Made by a program: the position numbers and the translations under genes
Notes under the pieces: generated by a model
Told to the model about the DNA's origin: nothing
The model's input: only the letters and a program-made list of their open reading frames with translations
The model's database searches: none
Source: Mytilus edulis
Lineage: Eukaryota; Mollusca; Bivalvia; Mytilida; Mytilidae
DNA: 64,000 nt
Assembly (NCBI RefSeq): GCF_963676685.1
Contig: NC_092345.1
Span: forward strand, 49,435,838 to 49,499,837
Reading direction: 5' to 3'
Shown: one piece after another, positions 34,819-63,577 of the stretch
Numbering within the stretch: the first letter of the stretch is position 1
Layout: each line of letters begins with the position of its first letter

Positions 34819-35414
34819 AACCAGTTATGATCAGTTATGCTGATCTTAAATATTTCGATATACATATATATCTTTTTAAACCTTACCACTAAAAGATTTA
34901 CAATCCGATTCAAAATGACATCTTTTCTTTATTAAAAACTACAAGAAATTTTAGATTTCATAATTGTGAACGAATGCTTGCTCGTTTTGGTTTTATTCGA
35001 TGTTAATGGTATTATAATCACAAACCTGTAATCAAAATTTGTGAATATTTGATGTTAAAAAGTAATCTGTTGTGCATTGTGCAATATCAATCATTACTAT
35101 AATACATAATAAAATATTGTTCTTCTTTGATAAACACATTAAAGACTAATATCCGCATAGTATTGAAATTCAATAAGCAATTATAATAAAATAATGCTAA
35201 GTATTGCCTTAAGAAATAAAAATTATCTAGCAGTCTTTAAGATTAAAAGATAATGACGGGGGAGGCAATTTGATGATTTTTATAGTCATGTACGTCCAAG
35301 GTGCAACAATTTTGCATTTATTTAATACATTTAGATAGATAAATCAATATCGAAACGAATTCAAAACGTACATTATCATTTCAACAGAACAAATCGAATT
35401 TGATTGTATCTTCT

Positions 35415-35545
35415 TACTTGGTGTTTAACGCCAGTTTCTTTTCAATTGGCCATTATGTGGAGGTCATTTTTTTATTGGTGAAGGAAGCCGGAATACCCAG
35501 GGAGGACAATCGATCTTCGCGGGAGAAACTGGTTATTCTTATCAA
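35415..35545 (+). repeat. SINE-like repeat fragment (GGTGTTTAACGCC type)
   Basis: TTGGTGTTTAACGCCAG, GAAGGAAGCCGGAATACCCA and CGATCTTCGCGGGAGAAACT follow the layout of a short repeat I know from several molluscs. The open frame across it (35400-35657) gives no recognisable protein. The family assignment is from memory. Confidence 0.6.
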
Positions 35546-36344
35546 TTCAGATTTGAAGATGAGCGAAACTGTCGAGCTCTTATACTCAGTGTTGACTGAC
35601 TATAGTGATACAATAAATGGACTTTTTAGACAATTCGGACATCTTATGAGAGTCTGATAGGGGAGTTACAGAAAATGGAATAAGTACACAACGTGCTGAA
35701 TGAAGGGGGGAAATCGTACACAAGATTAAAGAAAAAAGAAACAGATATAAAATAGTTGTAATAAGTGGTCCGAATTGTATTTACACTGGTCCATATGCTA
35801 TAATATGATATTCTTTGTTTAGTTGATCAAAGTTTTATTTTAAAGTGGTTCGAGTGTATTTTAATAGGGGTCCGAGTTGTCTTTTAAAGTGGTCGAACTT
35901 GTCTTTAAATTGGTCAAAGTTGTCATTGTCATGCTTGTTTCTGGCCCGAGTAGTCATGTAGTCATATACAGCATACAAAGTAAATGTGCTAAATGTATTT
36001 GAAAAGAGTTTGTATGGGCGAACACTGCATTCATGTCTCCTTAAACATTTAATTTGGATCGATTTCATAACGTTTTTTGGGACGAATTTTTGGGTGTTCT
36101 AATCGGAGTTGGAATGAATCCTCCAGATACCACTTAGTTTCGCGGAATATTTTACAAGACGTTTTAAACCACCATGCAAAGGAGATATCCCTTGATTTAT
36201 CTTAGTTGTATAACAAGATCACGTTTATCATTTGTTTTTGTTCTGGACCAAAAGAGTATTTGGACCATACGCGTATGGTCCTGACCATCTACGTATATAC
36301 TCATATCGTCCGACTTTACGCATATGATTGATTAATTGACACGA

Positions 36345-36565
36345 TGAACGTTGAAAAGATGCACTATACATTAGGAGTTTCTAAAAAAAACATTTATTCA
36401 GTTTTTGGTAGGGTTCGTGTTGTTTATTCTTTAGTTTTCTATGTTGTGTCATGTGTACTATTGTTTTTCTGTTTGTCTTTTTCATTTTTAGCCATGGCGT
36501 TGTCAGTTTGTTTTAGATTTATGAGTTTGACTGTCCCTTTGGTATCTTTCGTCCCTCTTTTGTAA
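36345..36565 (+). repeat. Dispersed repeat, reverse of the 2600-2860 copy
   Basis: GGTAGGGTTCGTGTTG, TCTATGTTGTGTCATGTGTA, CCATGGCGTTGTCAGTTTGT and TTTGACTGTCCCTTTGGTAT are the reverse complement of the family at 2600-2860. Confidence 0.75.
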
Positions 36566-36984
36566 ACATTTTTACATGATTATTGAAATTTAGTGAATAT
36601 GATTTACAAGTAAGAATTAGTATAGTAAAATTGTTTTACATGGTTATTATTGATTTATCATTAACTTTGTACGAAATGCAATATGTTGACTTACATGGAA
36701 ACTACAAGAAATATCTAAATGACATGTTAAACAATGGGTCAATTGCTTAACTTATATGAACTTTTGTCATTGAACACTCCTTCTTTTCTTGTTAAATATT
36801 TCGACAGAACCAAACAATTACCGCATGGTTCATGAGAAAGAGCCAATTTCAAAAAAAATTTATTTTACACCAAGGTTATTTCAATATTATAATATGCTAT
36901 TAAAAAAATATTCAGAGGTAAAAAAAAATAATTTCTCTTGCCCATTATTTGACTGCGCATTATACATCTACTGCAATATATAAA

Positions 36985-37285
36985 TAATAAAATTAACGGT
37001 ACCAATTTTCTTGCACCAGTTGCGCATTTCGACAATACATGTCTCTTCAGTGATGCTCGTGGCCAAAATATTTGCAATCCAAAGCTTATATAAAAGATGA
37101 AGAGCTATAATCCAAAAGTTCCAAAAAGTATAGCCAAATCCGTGAAAGGAATCAGAGCTTTGCATGAGGGAGATACATTCCTTAATTTATAATAATTTCT
37201 AATATTTTGTAACAGCAAATTTTAATAACACAATAAATCCGTATTTTCATGCCAATACCGAAGTACTGGCTACTGGGCTGGTGAT
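36985..37285. repeat. Solo 350-bp unit upstream of PoxB
   Basis: AAAATTAACGGTACCAA through CACCAGTTGCGCATTTC, TGATGCTCGTGGCC and CAATACCGAAGTACTGGC to GCTACTGGGCTGGTGATA matches the array unit at 26801-27150 over about 300 bp with scattered changes, including one that breaks its hairpin. It ends about 235 bp before the PoxB TATA box. Confidence 0.9.
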
Positions 37286-37519
37286 ATGCAAGCTGTGTTT
37301 AAATGCAGATTTTTATCAATTTTTATAAACTTTAATTAACAGCGAATAGGTGTAAAGTTCACAATAATGTTTCATTAAATTTTTTCGTCGCAAGTTGTTA
37401 TCTAGTTATATATTTACTAGATATCAAATTCTTAATGTTAATACAATATAATGAGGGAGATCGAATGCATCCCTTATGACAAAGAACATCTGTTACACTC
37501 TAAAAAGATATGTATGTGG

Positions 37520-37526
37520 TATAAAA
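37520..37526 (+). promoter_or_regulatory. TATA box of PoxB (predicted)
   Basis: TATAAAA is followed about 30 bp later by a likely start near 37550 and by a short exon ending in CTGCAG at a consensus donor. PoxA has the same layout. Confidence 0.5.
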
Positions 37527-37549
37527 CAGTAGTCTGCAATAGCATTTAC

Positions 37550-37652
37550 AAAACGATTGTCAAACAGTAATATACAACAACCATCAAGAAACAGATCATT
37601 TACCAGAGATTTATAATACTGTGTGTCTTTGATGCTTACATGTTTGCTGCAG
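37550..37652 (+). other. PoxB non-coding first exon (predicted)
   Basis: The exon ends TGTTTGCTGCAG with donor GTAAGA. It would be spliced to the acceptor ATTATAG ending at 41322, which leaves GTAAA before the ATG. The start is approximate. Confidence 0.5.
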
Positions 37653-38604
37653 GTAAGAATTTTGTAAAACAAAATAATTAAAATAAGGATTTATGATTTT
37701 GATATGTTCATAGGGTAACAAAATTACCTATATCAATGTAGCATACAGTAAACTATTGTGTTAAAGTTTTATATTTGCCATTTTTATATAAGTGCTTTTC
37801 GTTTTGAAATTCCTCAGAGTTCGGTACTTTTGCTATTTTACATATTCCATAATGTTTAACTAAAAATGCTTATCAGCAAAATATGATGCTGTTGAAAACA
37901 TATTGATACGAAATTATAAATTTAACATGGTTTTGTCATATTTTGATAGAGAGACAACGATAATAAACATGAATAATGTTTATCCAATAGATGGTTTTAA
38001 TTTGAGTTACGGTTAACGATGATGTCCATCTTGTACATCTTGGGATGAATTTTCAAAACGTGCTACTATTGAGATTTTGAGCTATCGTTGGAAGTTCATA
38101 ATTTGGTGATATTTAAGAATTAATATTTGAGACATTTTATTGTTAGAAACCTTAAGTGGACTGTGGTAATATGAATCTAAGCAAAGATGGAACGACGTTT
38201 TAAAAATGAACCAGATGGAAATTTTTATCACGGAGAAATTGACCTACCTCTTTTGATTTTTTAGGCAATTTTTGTCAGTAACCAAAATGATTTAATTCGA
38301 AACAAAATGACACTACTGCGCTTTATCGTTTTGTACAAAATTGTAGTTTTGGTTAACTTTATCCTTTTTAAAGATTTTGAAAATATATCATGCAAAAACC
38401 AATTGCCAAATCTTACAAAAAGTCGGTTTTGGATTATCTTCAAGCTCTTCTGGCGCTTACATTTTCACGATCTGGTTAGAATGTCTCTTTGGTATCCTTT
38501 GTCTCTCTTTCCGAAATTCTGCATAATATTAAAGTTCAATGAAATTAGACTTATAGCACGACATATAAGTCTGACGAACAGACAGACAGAATGCATTCAT
38601 TTAC

Positions 38605-38684
38605 TACAGGGCACCACTGACTAGTCGTCGAGCCATTTTACACTAGGTTAAACTGTCCCGACGACTAGTCAGTGATGCCCTGTA
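38605..38684. repeat. Inverted repeat with 26-bp arms
   Basis: TACAGGGCACCACTGACTAG (left) pairs with CTAGTCAGTGATGCCCTGTA (right). The arms have one mismatch and a 28-base loop. It lies in the PoxB 5' intron. Confidence 0.85.
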
Positions 38685-38771
38685 AAATGTCTTTTGAGTA
38701 CTCAGAACCTAACTTTTTAACTTAGGATATCTGTTAAGTGCAAAACGCAATATCTGTAAAGTGTAATATTA

Positions 38772-38911
38772 GTTACATAGTGTGCTAGTGACCTAATACG
38801 GTATATATGGGGTCAGTAAATTCCATATGGGGTGAGAGCGAAGCTCGAATCCCCATATGGAATTTACTGACCCCATATATACCGTATTACGTCACTAGCA
38901 CACTATGTTAC
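38772..38911. repeat. 140-bp near-perfect palindrome
   Basis: The arms (38772-38832 and 38851-38911, 61 bp) include GTGTGCTAGTGAC, AATACGGTATATATGGGGTC and AGTAAATTCCATATGGGG and their complements, with about two mismatches. The 18-base loop contains a nested hairpin, GAGC-GAA-GCTC. It lies in the PoxB 5' intron. Confidence 0.92.
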
Positions 38912-39147
38912 GAATTTATCTTACCGACTATCTGAACGTGTGAAATTAAGACTAGTGATTCTCAAAATGAGCAAGTCTTCAATACTGTTAGCATTAAGAA
39001 AACACTTCCATTGATCCTACAAAAACAGATGCTAACAATAACGACTTGTAAGGTTTAAATGTGTTTTATGAATTTATTTCAATCTTAATCATCAATTTCT
39101 TCATCTGTTGGAACTTTTAAGATTTTTTCTCAGTACCGTTTTGTTTT

Positions 39148-39290
39148 CATAAAGGGACATAACACCATTACTAACCGTGTATGAAATAAGCCCCGCCTCC
39201 TTTTTACCTAATATGGAATATAAAGGGACGTAACTCCACTACTAACCGTGTATGAGATAAGCCCCGCCTCCCTACTAACCTAATATCAAA
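39148..39290. repeat. Two tandem 71-bp units
   Basis: AAAGGGACATAACACCATTA and AAAGGGACGTAACTCCACTA start at 39151 and 39222. Each continues with CTAACCGTGTATGA and AATAAGCCCCGCCTCC or its close match. The word CGCAATATCTGTAAA occurs on both sides (38.74 and 39.36 kb), so 38.6-39.43 kb may be one composite element. Confidence 0.75.
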
Positions 39291-39449
39291 TATACACGGT
39301 TTGCACGCGGACGCTTTTAACCAATCATATTCCTGGAAATGTATAGGAGGTAAGATAACACGCAATATCTGTAAATTGCAACACGCATTATCTGTAAAGT
39401 GAACACACAATATCATTACAATGAAATAACACAAGCAAATACTGACGAG

Positions 39450-40780
39450 CTCCAGTAAATCTTTCTATATCGATATGGAAGGGTTGAAATAACTCACCCA
39501 TCTATTTGAACCTTCAGAAAAACAAAAGGTACCGATCAAAAATTTGCAAAAAAACATTCAGAAAAATTATTTTGGTATGTACATCAGGTCAACATTTATT
39601 TAATATCTGAGTTATTCTCGTCACGTATGTTGATACTTGTTGGTCGATGGATTCCAAATGTATTTGCTTTGAGTTTTCTCAACGGAGATGAGTCCAAAAT
39701 AGCTTTTCCAATTCATTAAATACATAAAGTTGGGGTTTTTTCTTTAATAAAATATAATGATATATTTTACTGTAGTAAAATGTTTTAACCATCTGTGCAC
39801 AACTAGTAAGTTTAACAAGTGTATTTAAACTTGTTCTTGTGGGAGTTGTCATGTTTTATAAATTATTTCAACATATCCAGAATAGATAGAAACAGTAAAC
39901 AGATCGGATGGTATAGGTAAGGTACAGGAATTTGTAAAAATTGAAATAACTGTATTTTTTCCTGGATATTAAACTCGTATTCTATCATATTTACTTCTCT
40001 ACAATACTTTTAATATTCATTTCAATATTTTAACGAAACCACAAAAAAAACAAAATACAACAAAACTTTATTTAAAAAAGTATTTTGGGAATTAAGTTGA
40101 TCAAATGAATGGTTAATTGTATCGGTACACTTTATAATTTTTCATAAAGTAAGGAGATGCGGTATGATTTCAAATGAGACAACCACCTAAAAGACGAAGA
40201 TGTTAGCAACTAAAGGTCGTTCTACTGCCTTCAATAATGAACAAAACCTGTACCCGTTCACATTTTACATAATACAATCAAGCATGAAGTAGAAACACTA
40301 GTCCAGTCATTGAATGGAATTTCGAAGAAACGAATGAAGTCCTTGATAATAGTTTAATTGAAAGAAAAATTGCATCTCATAGCTTACAAATGACATCAAA
40401 ATAACTAGGCTCGTCAGATAATTCTGTGTTTACTCGTTTTAACATTGTCGTATGGTTAATCAATTAGTGTTAGGTGCTCTAGTTTCAATAATGTTACTCT
40501 TTATAAAAACTAATTTTATGAATTTTTATTTTTAAAAAAATTGTAGGAATTAACATAAAGTTTGAAAAACTTTTGCTTATTTACAACATTTAGAACTAAA
40601 ACAATCAATTAGAGGTCAGCAGTCGGTCAATTTTGTTCATACCGTATGTCAAGTTTCAAAAGATTGATTTTATGTTTTGTTATGTTTAAGTTTGAAAATT
40701 GACCTCATCGAAATAAATTGTTTCCAATTGTGAACAATTCAAACCTCACCTGCAGTAGTCAGCACTACTGTGCTGACATG
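39450..40780. other. PoxB 5' intron, little recognised
   Basis: This is AT-rich sequence. A fragment at about 40.15-40.26 kb (ATGCGGTATGATTTC, ATGAGACAACC) matches the dispersed repeat at 9.16 kb. I see nothing else that I can support. Confidence 0.45.
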
Positions 40781-40789
40781 AATTCTTAT

Positions 40790-41045
40790 TTGTATGGTCA
40801 TATTTAGAAATTTACTGTTTACACAACTTTTGTTTTTTTGAAATACTAAAGCTTTTCTACCTCAGGAATATATTACCTCAACTGGATTTGGCAAAATGTT
40901 TAGAAATTTTGGTCCTCAATGCTCTTCAACTTCGAACTTTATTTGGCCTTTTTATTCTGTTTTGGATTCGGGCGTCACTGAGGAGTGCGTCTGGATTAGA
41001 TACCAAATTTAATCCTGGTATTTATGATGAGTTTATCTACAACAA
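40790..41045 (+). repeat. Dispersed repeat, GACGAAACGCGCGTC family
   Basis: TATGGTCATATTTAGAAATT, TTGGTCCTCAATGCTCTTCA, GGATTCGGGCGTCACTGA and TTATGATGAGTTTATC match 32400-32655. The core GACGAAACG stretch is mostly deleted. It ends about 285 bp before the PoxB ATG. Confidence 0.75.
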
Positions 41046-41327
41046 TAAACTGAAATTTACCCTTGACTTCTGAACGTTAAAACCTATTGAAAATGTTAGT
41101 TGTAAATATTGGTGGAATTACCCCCTATAGTGTCGTCATAATTTTTTCCTGAATTTATTTTATACATGACTGTACAAGAAAAAAAATATCGAAAAAAAAG
41201 TAGATCTTCGTCAGTGAATACAAGGGCGAATTTTGGAATTAATGATGTCCTTTAGAACAAGATGAATGTGATTTGCTATGTAAAATTAAGATAAACTTTA
41301 AATTTATTTTTTGATATTATAGGTAAA

Positions 41328-57996
<16,669 letters not shown>

Positions 57997-58007
57997 ACGT
58001 TATTCAA

Positions 58008-58013
58008 AATAAA
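58008..58013 (+). other. PoxB polyadenylation signal (predicted)
   Basis: AATAAA lies only 11 bp after the stop codon, and another overlaps the stop itself (57992-57997). If used, the 3' untranslated region would be very short. I found no clear later AATAAA nearby. Confidence 0.4.
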
Positions 58014-58019
58014 TGATGA

Positions 58020-59630
58020 GTATCAGCACTTTGATCTTTTTGTTTTGTTTTCACTTTCACACATTAAAAAGAGTATTAGGTGACTAATGTGTACTTTTGT
58101 TGCTCATTGGTATTCCTCAAAAAAGAGAAGCAACACTAGTTTACAAAGGCCTGCATCAAGGTAGCGAGAGGACTATTTTAGGTTCATCAACAACTTTACA
58201 AAAGCAATAACTTCAAAAGTACGGATAGGCTGAGGAGGGAATTTGTAGTTGTTGATAAAAAGAAGGTGTGCATGCCTTGGATTCAGCTCCGCGGGTCCTA
58301 GTGAAGATATTGTAAATTGAATGTCATTTGCATAATCATCACATCTTTTGATCTATAAAGAACTGATAGTTTCAGTGTTATCAATACTGATGACCGTCTG
58401 TTTGTAATGATGGGTAGATGACTGTGGATACACTTGAAAAAATGGTTCTGCATTGAAATTATATAAAATAAAATAGCTCATATCTTGTATACAGTTATAG
58501 CAGTAGGGTGATTATTTTCCATCTGTATTAAAGTAGTTGAACGAAAAGATACTTTGTTACTTAAACATAAGAAATCAAATAGGTTACTAAGTAGCTATAT
58601 TTGACGACAAGGGAGTATACAACAACCAGACGAAGTCATAGTTGATTTTGCCACTGTTTTTGTCTTCGTATTTTGACTTCTTTTGTACATATCTTCTTCA
58701 ACTAATAAACACCGAAAGGAGTAGGTCCAGTAAGAGCCGATTTTGGCTTCAAATTTTAGGTTCATCTGAAGAAAGATTTTGGACACATTTTAAACACTTA
58801 AGTGTCTATTTTAGTTGATTCAATTAGTTTATGTGAAAGATTGTAACTGATTTAGTCATTAAAAACGCTCCGATTCAGGCTAAAATATGAAAAATCTATC
58901 AAATATACCAAAAAATATCACTTTTCAGATGGTTTTTGTCAAAAATGAAAGTCGCGGGCCACATCCGTGTTCATCCTCAACCGTCATATATGTTATGTTT
59001 TATCAACAAATACAACTTATATTTTAATATTAAGAATGAACACAAATGCGGCCACTTTCATTTAAGACGGAAACAATCTAAATTTTAACTAAAATGCTAA
59101 AATTGTGAAGATTTCAGTAAATTAGCATGACTTAATGATGCTAGTACCCAATATATGTGCATTGTATTGTAAAAAAACAGCCCATATTTATGAAGGAGAT
59201 GCATTCTACTTTCCAATAAATAACTAAAAGTTTACATTTTAAAAATTTTGTAAAACTGCTATATTTTGGGGCCAAAAAGGAGTCTTACTGAACCTTCTCC
59301 TTTATTGTTTTGGTCATGTGTGTGAAATTACCGAGCCAGGTTAATGCCCAGTAACAAATATGAGATAATAAATGATGAGGGCAACTATTCTGGAAATTCC
59401 TCTTTTTATTAACTAACTGGATTCTTAAAAAAAAAAATTAAACATGTATTTTTAATACTTGCAATTTTCAATAGTTGCTGTTTGATTCTAATACTAATTA
59501 AACTGAGAAAGTTTTAAAATTTCTTTGAATGTGTGTATACGTATTTTTCAAAGGTTTATTTTCACCTGACTTCTTCTTATATGAGAGGTTTTTGACTTTC
59601 CGCAGATTTTCAGTTTCTTTTGACAAATTT
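58020..59630. other. Intergenic, no gene recognised
   Basis: This is AT-rich sequence between PoxB and the retroelement fragment. I see no conserved frame, RNA gene or repeat unit that I can name. Confidence 0.45.
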
Positions 59631-59639
59631 GGTTCTGTC

Positions 59640-60000
59640 CTATAGATTATGTCCTCTTACAAAATAAGTCAAAGTTTGCTGACTATGTTGCATTTATCCC
59701 ATACAATTTGCAATACATGATGCAACATATACATTTAGGTCTACCTCATATTTTGACCTTCCTTTTCAATTTAGTGTATATCTCCGTGTTGACACGATAT
59801 TCCAAAGTTGGTATTTCCTATAATGATTTCCCTGATACAGAGATGCTCTATACAAGAAAGATTTTAAACCAAGTGTTCCATGTGGCTAAGTCGAATCAGT
59901 TTACAGACTCCATTATGAGTTGGTTGATCGTATTGAATTATCTCTTTCAGATGTGGAAGGACATGCTTCAATCCCGTCCCTTGAATGTGACCTAGATTTA
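59640..60000 (+). pseudogene. Decayed reverse-transcriptase C-terminal fragment
   Basis: Across two frames the translation gives CCIYPIQFAIHDATYTFRST, SYFDLPFQF, then VYISVLTRYSKVGISYNDFP, TRKILNQVFHV and HYELVD. This follows the order of a reverse-transcriptase-like protein I know as abundant in bivalve repeats (IYPIEL, ASYLDLHL, VYISQLIRYSRA, LLTRKLLNQGF, HHDLVDRY). An internal deletion joins YFDL to VYIS, and frameshifts break the rest. The clade, possibly Penelope-like, is a guess. Confidence 0.6.
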
Positions 60001-62044
60001 TAAGACAATCATTTTGCTGGTTGAAGAACACCAATCCCTCTCAAAAATAATACCACAGCATGTCATATCAATGGCATATGTTTAGTTATGGAACTAGAAA
60101 GAAAATCCTGATGTTTAATGAAGATATCACTCATTTACATAGACTCAATATCCCTTTGCTTCTAACAGCAATACATGTCTCGCCCATCCAAGCTATACTG
60201 TTATCTCAAGTGGATGTAAAATTGCATTGTCTCATGGGCACTCATACCACATCTTCTCATTTCTATGACTATACACACAACAAGAAAAGACAATTATATT
60301 GCATAAATAAGCTTTATTCTTTCCATATTTTTTTCTTAAAAAATAACTTGGCACTTTGTCAATTGCTAACACTACTATATTGCTGATGATAACTTTTAAA
60401 GATATAGTATAACTTTCTTTGATTGATTTAATAATAAACTACAATATTTGTAAGATTTGATAATGAAAAGTAACACTAATAATATCATTCATAAGTATGA
60501 AAAGTAACAATTATAATATCATTCATAGGTAAAAGTACCATCATTCCCCCCCCCCCCCCCAAATTTCTACTAGTTATAGGGGAGGCACTTGGACAACTGT
60601 TTAATGTTTTTGTTACATAATTAATCTAAATAAGGCAGAAATAATTCATTGTAGTTATAAAGTAAGAAATTATATTCACTCAAAAGGAAGAGTTTGCTAT
60701 TGCCATAGTTTGATGGAAAAAAAGTACTAACATGTGATTTTAGTATGCAAATAAATTATTTAGGTATGTGGGAGGTTAAAGTTTCAGGTCTTTAAAATAA
60801 AAGTTTAAAGGCTAAAAGATCAAAAGATCAAAAGACGTCAAATTTTAACTTTTCTTCTCCCAAAAAAAAGGAAAAACATTAGAAGCATAGTTTTGACATA
60901 TGTTTGTGATTGAAAAATATCAAGTACATACATTAACCATGTAAATATGTTTATGAGATGTATTGTTAGTATAGAAAAGCATTACAGTAAATCAATGAGC
61001 AACTTCTACCATGCATGTTCCAAAATTCTTAAAAAAGAATGCATCACTTTGATTTATCATGGAGTCATAAAACATAACCTAATTGTTTTAGATATGTATA
61101 ACTCAACAGAAAAGTGGACATAAATGGCAATCTTTAACCTTAGATCAAGAACTTTCATTTCTGCAAAAATTAGACAGAATAATGACCTTATCACATTGTC
61201 TTTTGGCATGTATTCTACTGCACTTTTTTAGTCAATAATATGCTTTTCAGTTATAAAAGTATCTCCCTTGTTTTATAAAATGTAAGCTTGTTGCCACTGT
61301 TTTGCATTTTAAAATGTTATCCCAGTATTCTGACAGTGAGGATGACTAAATGATCTCCCAGTTGGAAATGTTTGTCAGTTTTAGGACTGAATGTTTTTTT
61401 ATGCATGTTGTCTATGAGTGTTTATTTGAATATTTGGTAACACATTCAAAAAATGCATCTGATAAAACCTACTTAAAATGAAACTTAAAAACTTGTCACT
61501 TAAAAAAGTAGTAAATACATCTATATACATAATTCTGTTGGTAAAGATTGTGTTGAGGACATTTTCAGATTCTGACACTGTTATGTAAACATATTAACTT
61601 TGTTTCACATTCAACAATTTTCATAAAACAAATATACGTATATGACAAATTAAAGGTAGGTAATGCAGAAAAACATGATTAATAGCATCTGGTAATGATT
61701 CAAAGCCAAACTAGTTTGGGCTCTTATTTATATTACATAAACAATGTTTATCAAATTGTCTGAAAATAAATTAACAAATCTGGATGTCTATACAGAAGTT
61801 ACCTCAATAAAATTATTTAAAAAATATGTAAAATCTTAATAAGAAATTAATGTACCGGTATTTTGCATGTACTTATGACTAAACACAATACTATTAAATA
61901 CATCTAATAATGCCCGTACACAATTCTAACGTGGGATTTCTTATATGACAAAAAAAGATTTTATCAACCTGAGGTATAATTTGAATAGTCTGATAATGCC
62001 CATACAATAATTTCACTGGAGATTCAATCAATACTTATAGACTT

Positions 62045-62192
62045 ACTAATTGAAGAATTCAAATAGAGAAAAATATTCAATGAGTGACCGAACAACACAT
62101 TAATTCACGAATGCTCGTAGCGCATGAGTTTGTTATCAGTGTTGTTCGGTCACGAGTTGAATATTTTTCGATATTTGAATTCTTTAATTAGT
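62045..62192. repeat. 148-bp palindrome with 54-bp arms
   Basis: ACTAATTGAAGAATTCAAAT, AAAAATATTCAA and GTGACCGAACAACAC pair with GTGTTGTTCGGTCAC, TTGAATATTTTT and TGAATTCTTTAATTAGT around a 40-base loop. A few mismatches are present. Confidence 0.88.
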
Positions 62193-62505
62193 TATTCTTT
62201 TTATAAAATTGGCAAATGGCTTTTTATAAAGAAATTAATGTAAAACATGTAAGGAACTATATCTTTTTTCTACGCATTCACAATTTGTTTTGATCCGCCA
62301 TTATCGAAGTCTTGCCAACGCCTATTGTTGTATGACGTCAGAGAGTGAAATAACCAAGTTTATTTCACATGCGAAATTATCAGTTTTTATTTAACTGGGA
62401 AATCAATGTAATTCATTGCAACCAATGTAATAAACTAATATAACATACTTTAGCCAAAAAATATATCATTGAAAAGTGGGATCAATACTCAACATGCAAC
62501 AACCA

Positions 62506-62722
62506 TTAAGGTGGTAGGCCTTGGTTCAGGGAGATAACTCTTTAAATCAGTAATGTGTTTGTTAAAGTCAAGTTTCATCAATGTTTTTTAAGCATTTACC
62601 TGAAACAGATTGGAAATAATCTATGTAACCTGGAAGCTTAGAATATATTTATGAAAATGGTTGACACAAACGTACTGATGATTTTAAGAATTATTTCCCT
62701 TAACCTAGGTCTACCTCCTTAA
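62506..62722. mobile_element. 217-bp MITE with TTAA ends
   Basis: The left end TTAAGGTGGTAGGCCTTGGT, TCAGGGAGATAACTC is the imperfect inverse of the right end GAATTATTTCCCTTAACCTA, GGTCTACCTCCTTAA. Both ends finish in TTAA, which may be the target duplication. There is no coding capacity. I know near-identical termini as common in molluscs. It lies in the probable 3' untranslated region of the - strand gene. Confidence 0.8.
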
Positions 62723-62863
62723 ATAATCCTTGTAAATAACGTTGATGAATCTGAAGTCATTATTTCTGTACAAAAGACTTCATGCTTGATATTTTGTACT
62801 GAATCTTATTAACTATATGTAATAATCAGGCTGTACTCCATTTCTTAAATGCTTCGTGTGATG

Positions 62864-62970
62864 TTATGTTATACTGGATGTAGTAGAGGCACTACTTATA
62901 TCACTGCAAGAGTCTGACATTGGTAAAGTTACTGGTAGTCGAAGAGTACTAAGTGGATCTGAAACATAAC
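62864..62970 (-). CDS. Last coding exon of an unidentified - strand gene
   Basis: Reading the - strand, a pyrimidine tract and TACTTCCAG are followed by a phase-1-compatible frame, YVSDPLSTLRLPVTLPMSDS then CSDISSASTTSSIT, and TAA at 62866-62864. The Ser/Thr-rich ending looks like a disordered tail. It joins in frame to the exon at 63519-63577. I do not recognise the protein. Confidence 0.72.
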
Positions 62971-63518
62971 CTGGAAGTACAAAAAAAAAACCATAATACC
63001 TAATTTTAGTATTCAAATTATTCAATTGCATGAATAAAAGCGATGAAGTTATAAAAAAAGTAACTTAATCACTGTTAAGTATAGCAGTATTCAAAGTGTC
63101 CAAAAGTTGACTGAAGTTTTTTTAAAACTGATTTTAACACTTAAAACATTACACTGAAATGTTAAATCATGTTTGTAGACTTTCTTAAAAAGGAATTTGA
63201 ACAGATTCCCCTAGATGCATCCAAATTCTAAGTTGAACAATTCAAATTCAATTGGTGTCTGAGAATGAAACTGCATACAAAATATAAGTGATAAAAGTCG
63301 ATTAAACTAATGAAACAAGAAGGACTGTACGAACTTCTTTTGACTGATTTTATCTCACCCCTTTGAATTACTTAAAATGTACAACTAAATATTTGGGGTT
63401 TTTTTTTTGTTTTTTTTATTTGGGGGAGGGGGAAGGTTAAGTCTTAAATACTTGAATTATGTTCCATAAATATTTGTTTAATCATACAAGCCACATAAGT
63501 AGAGATGCTGACACTCAC

Positions 63519-63577
63519 CATTTTTGTCTATCTGGGGAAACTGAAGCCTTCTTCTGATCTCTTCTAATGGTACAGTG
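63519..63577 (-). CDS. Penultimate coding exon of the - strand gene
   Basis: It lies between acceptor TACTTGTAG and donor GTGAGT on the - strand. The 59-nt exon encodes TVPLEEIRRRLQFPQIDKN with one base on each side (entering phase 2, leaving phase 1). The joined end reads IDKNG-YVSDPL. Upstream exons must lie beyond the right edge or in sequence I could not resolve (63.58-64.0 kb). Confidence 0.72.

Larger units (their letters stand above)
60001..62860. other. No gene; likely holds the 3' UTR of the right-edge gene
   Basis: The - strand gene whose stop is at 62864 must have its 3' untranslated region here. Several TTTATT words (AATAAA on the - strand) occur, for example near 62.36-62.39 kb, and I cannot say which is used. 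A repeat fragment lies at about 60.23-60.26 kb (GTCTCATGGGCACTCATACC). Confidence 0.4.
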
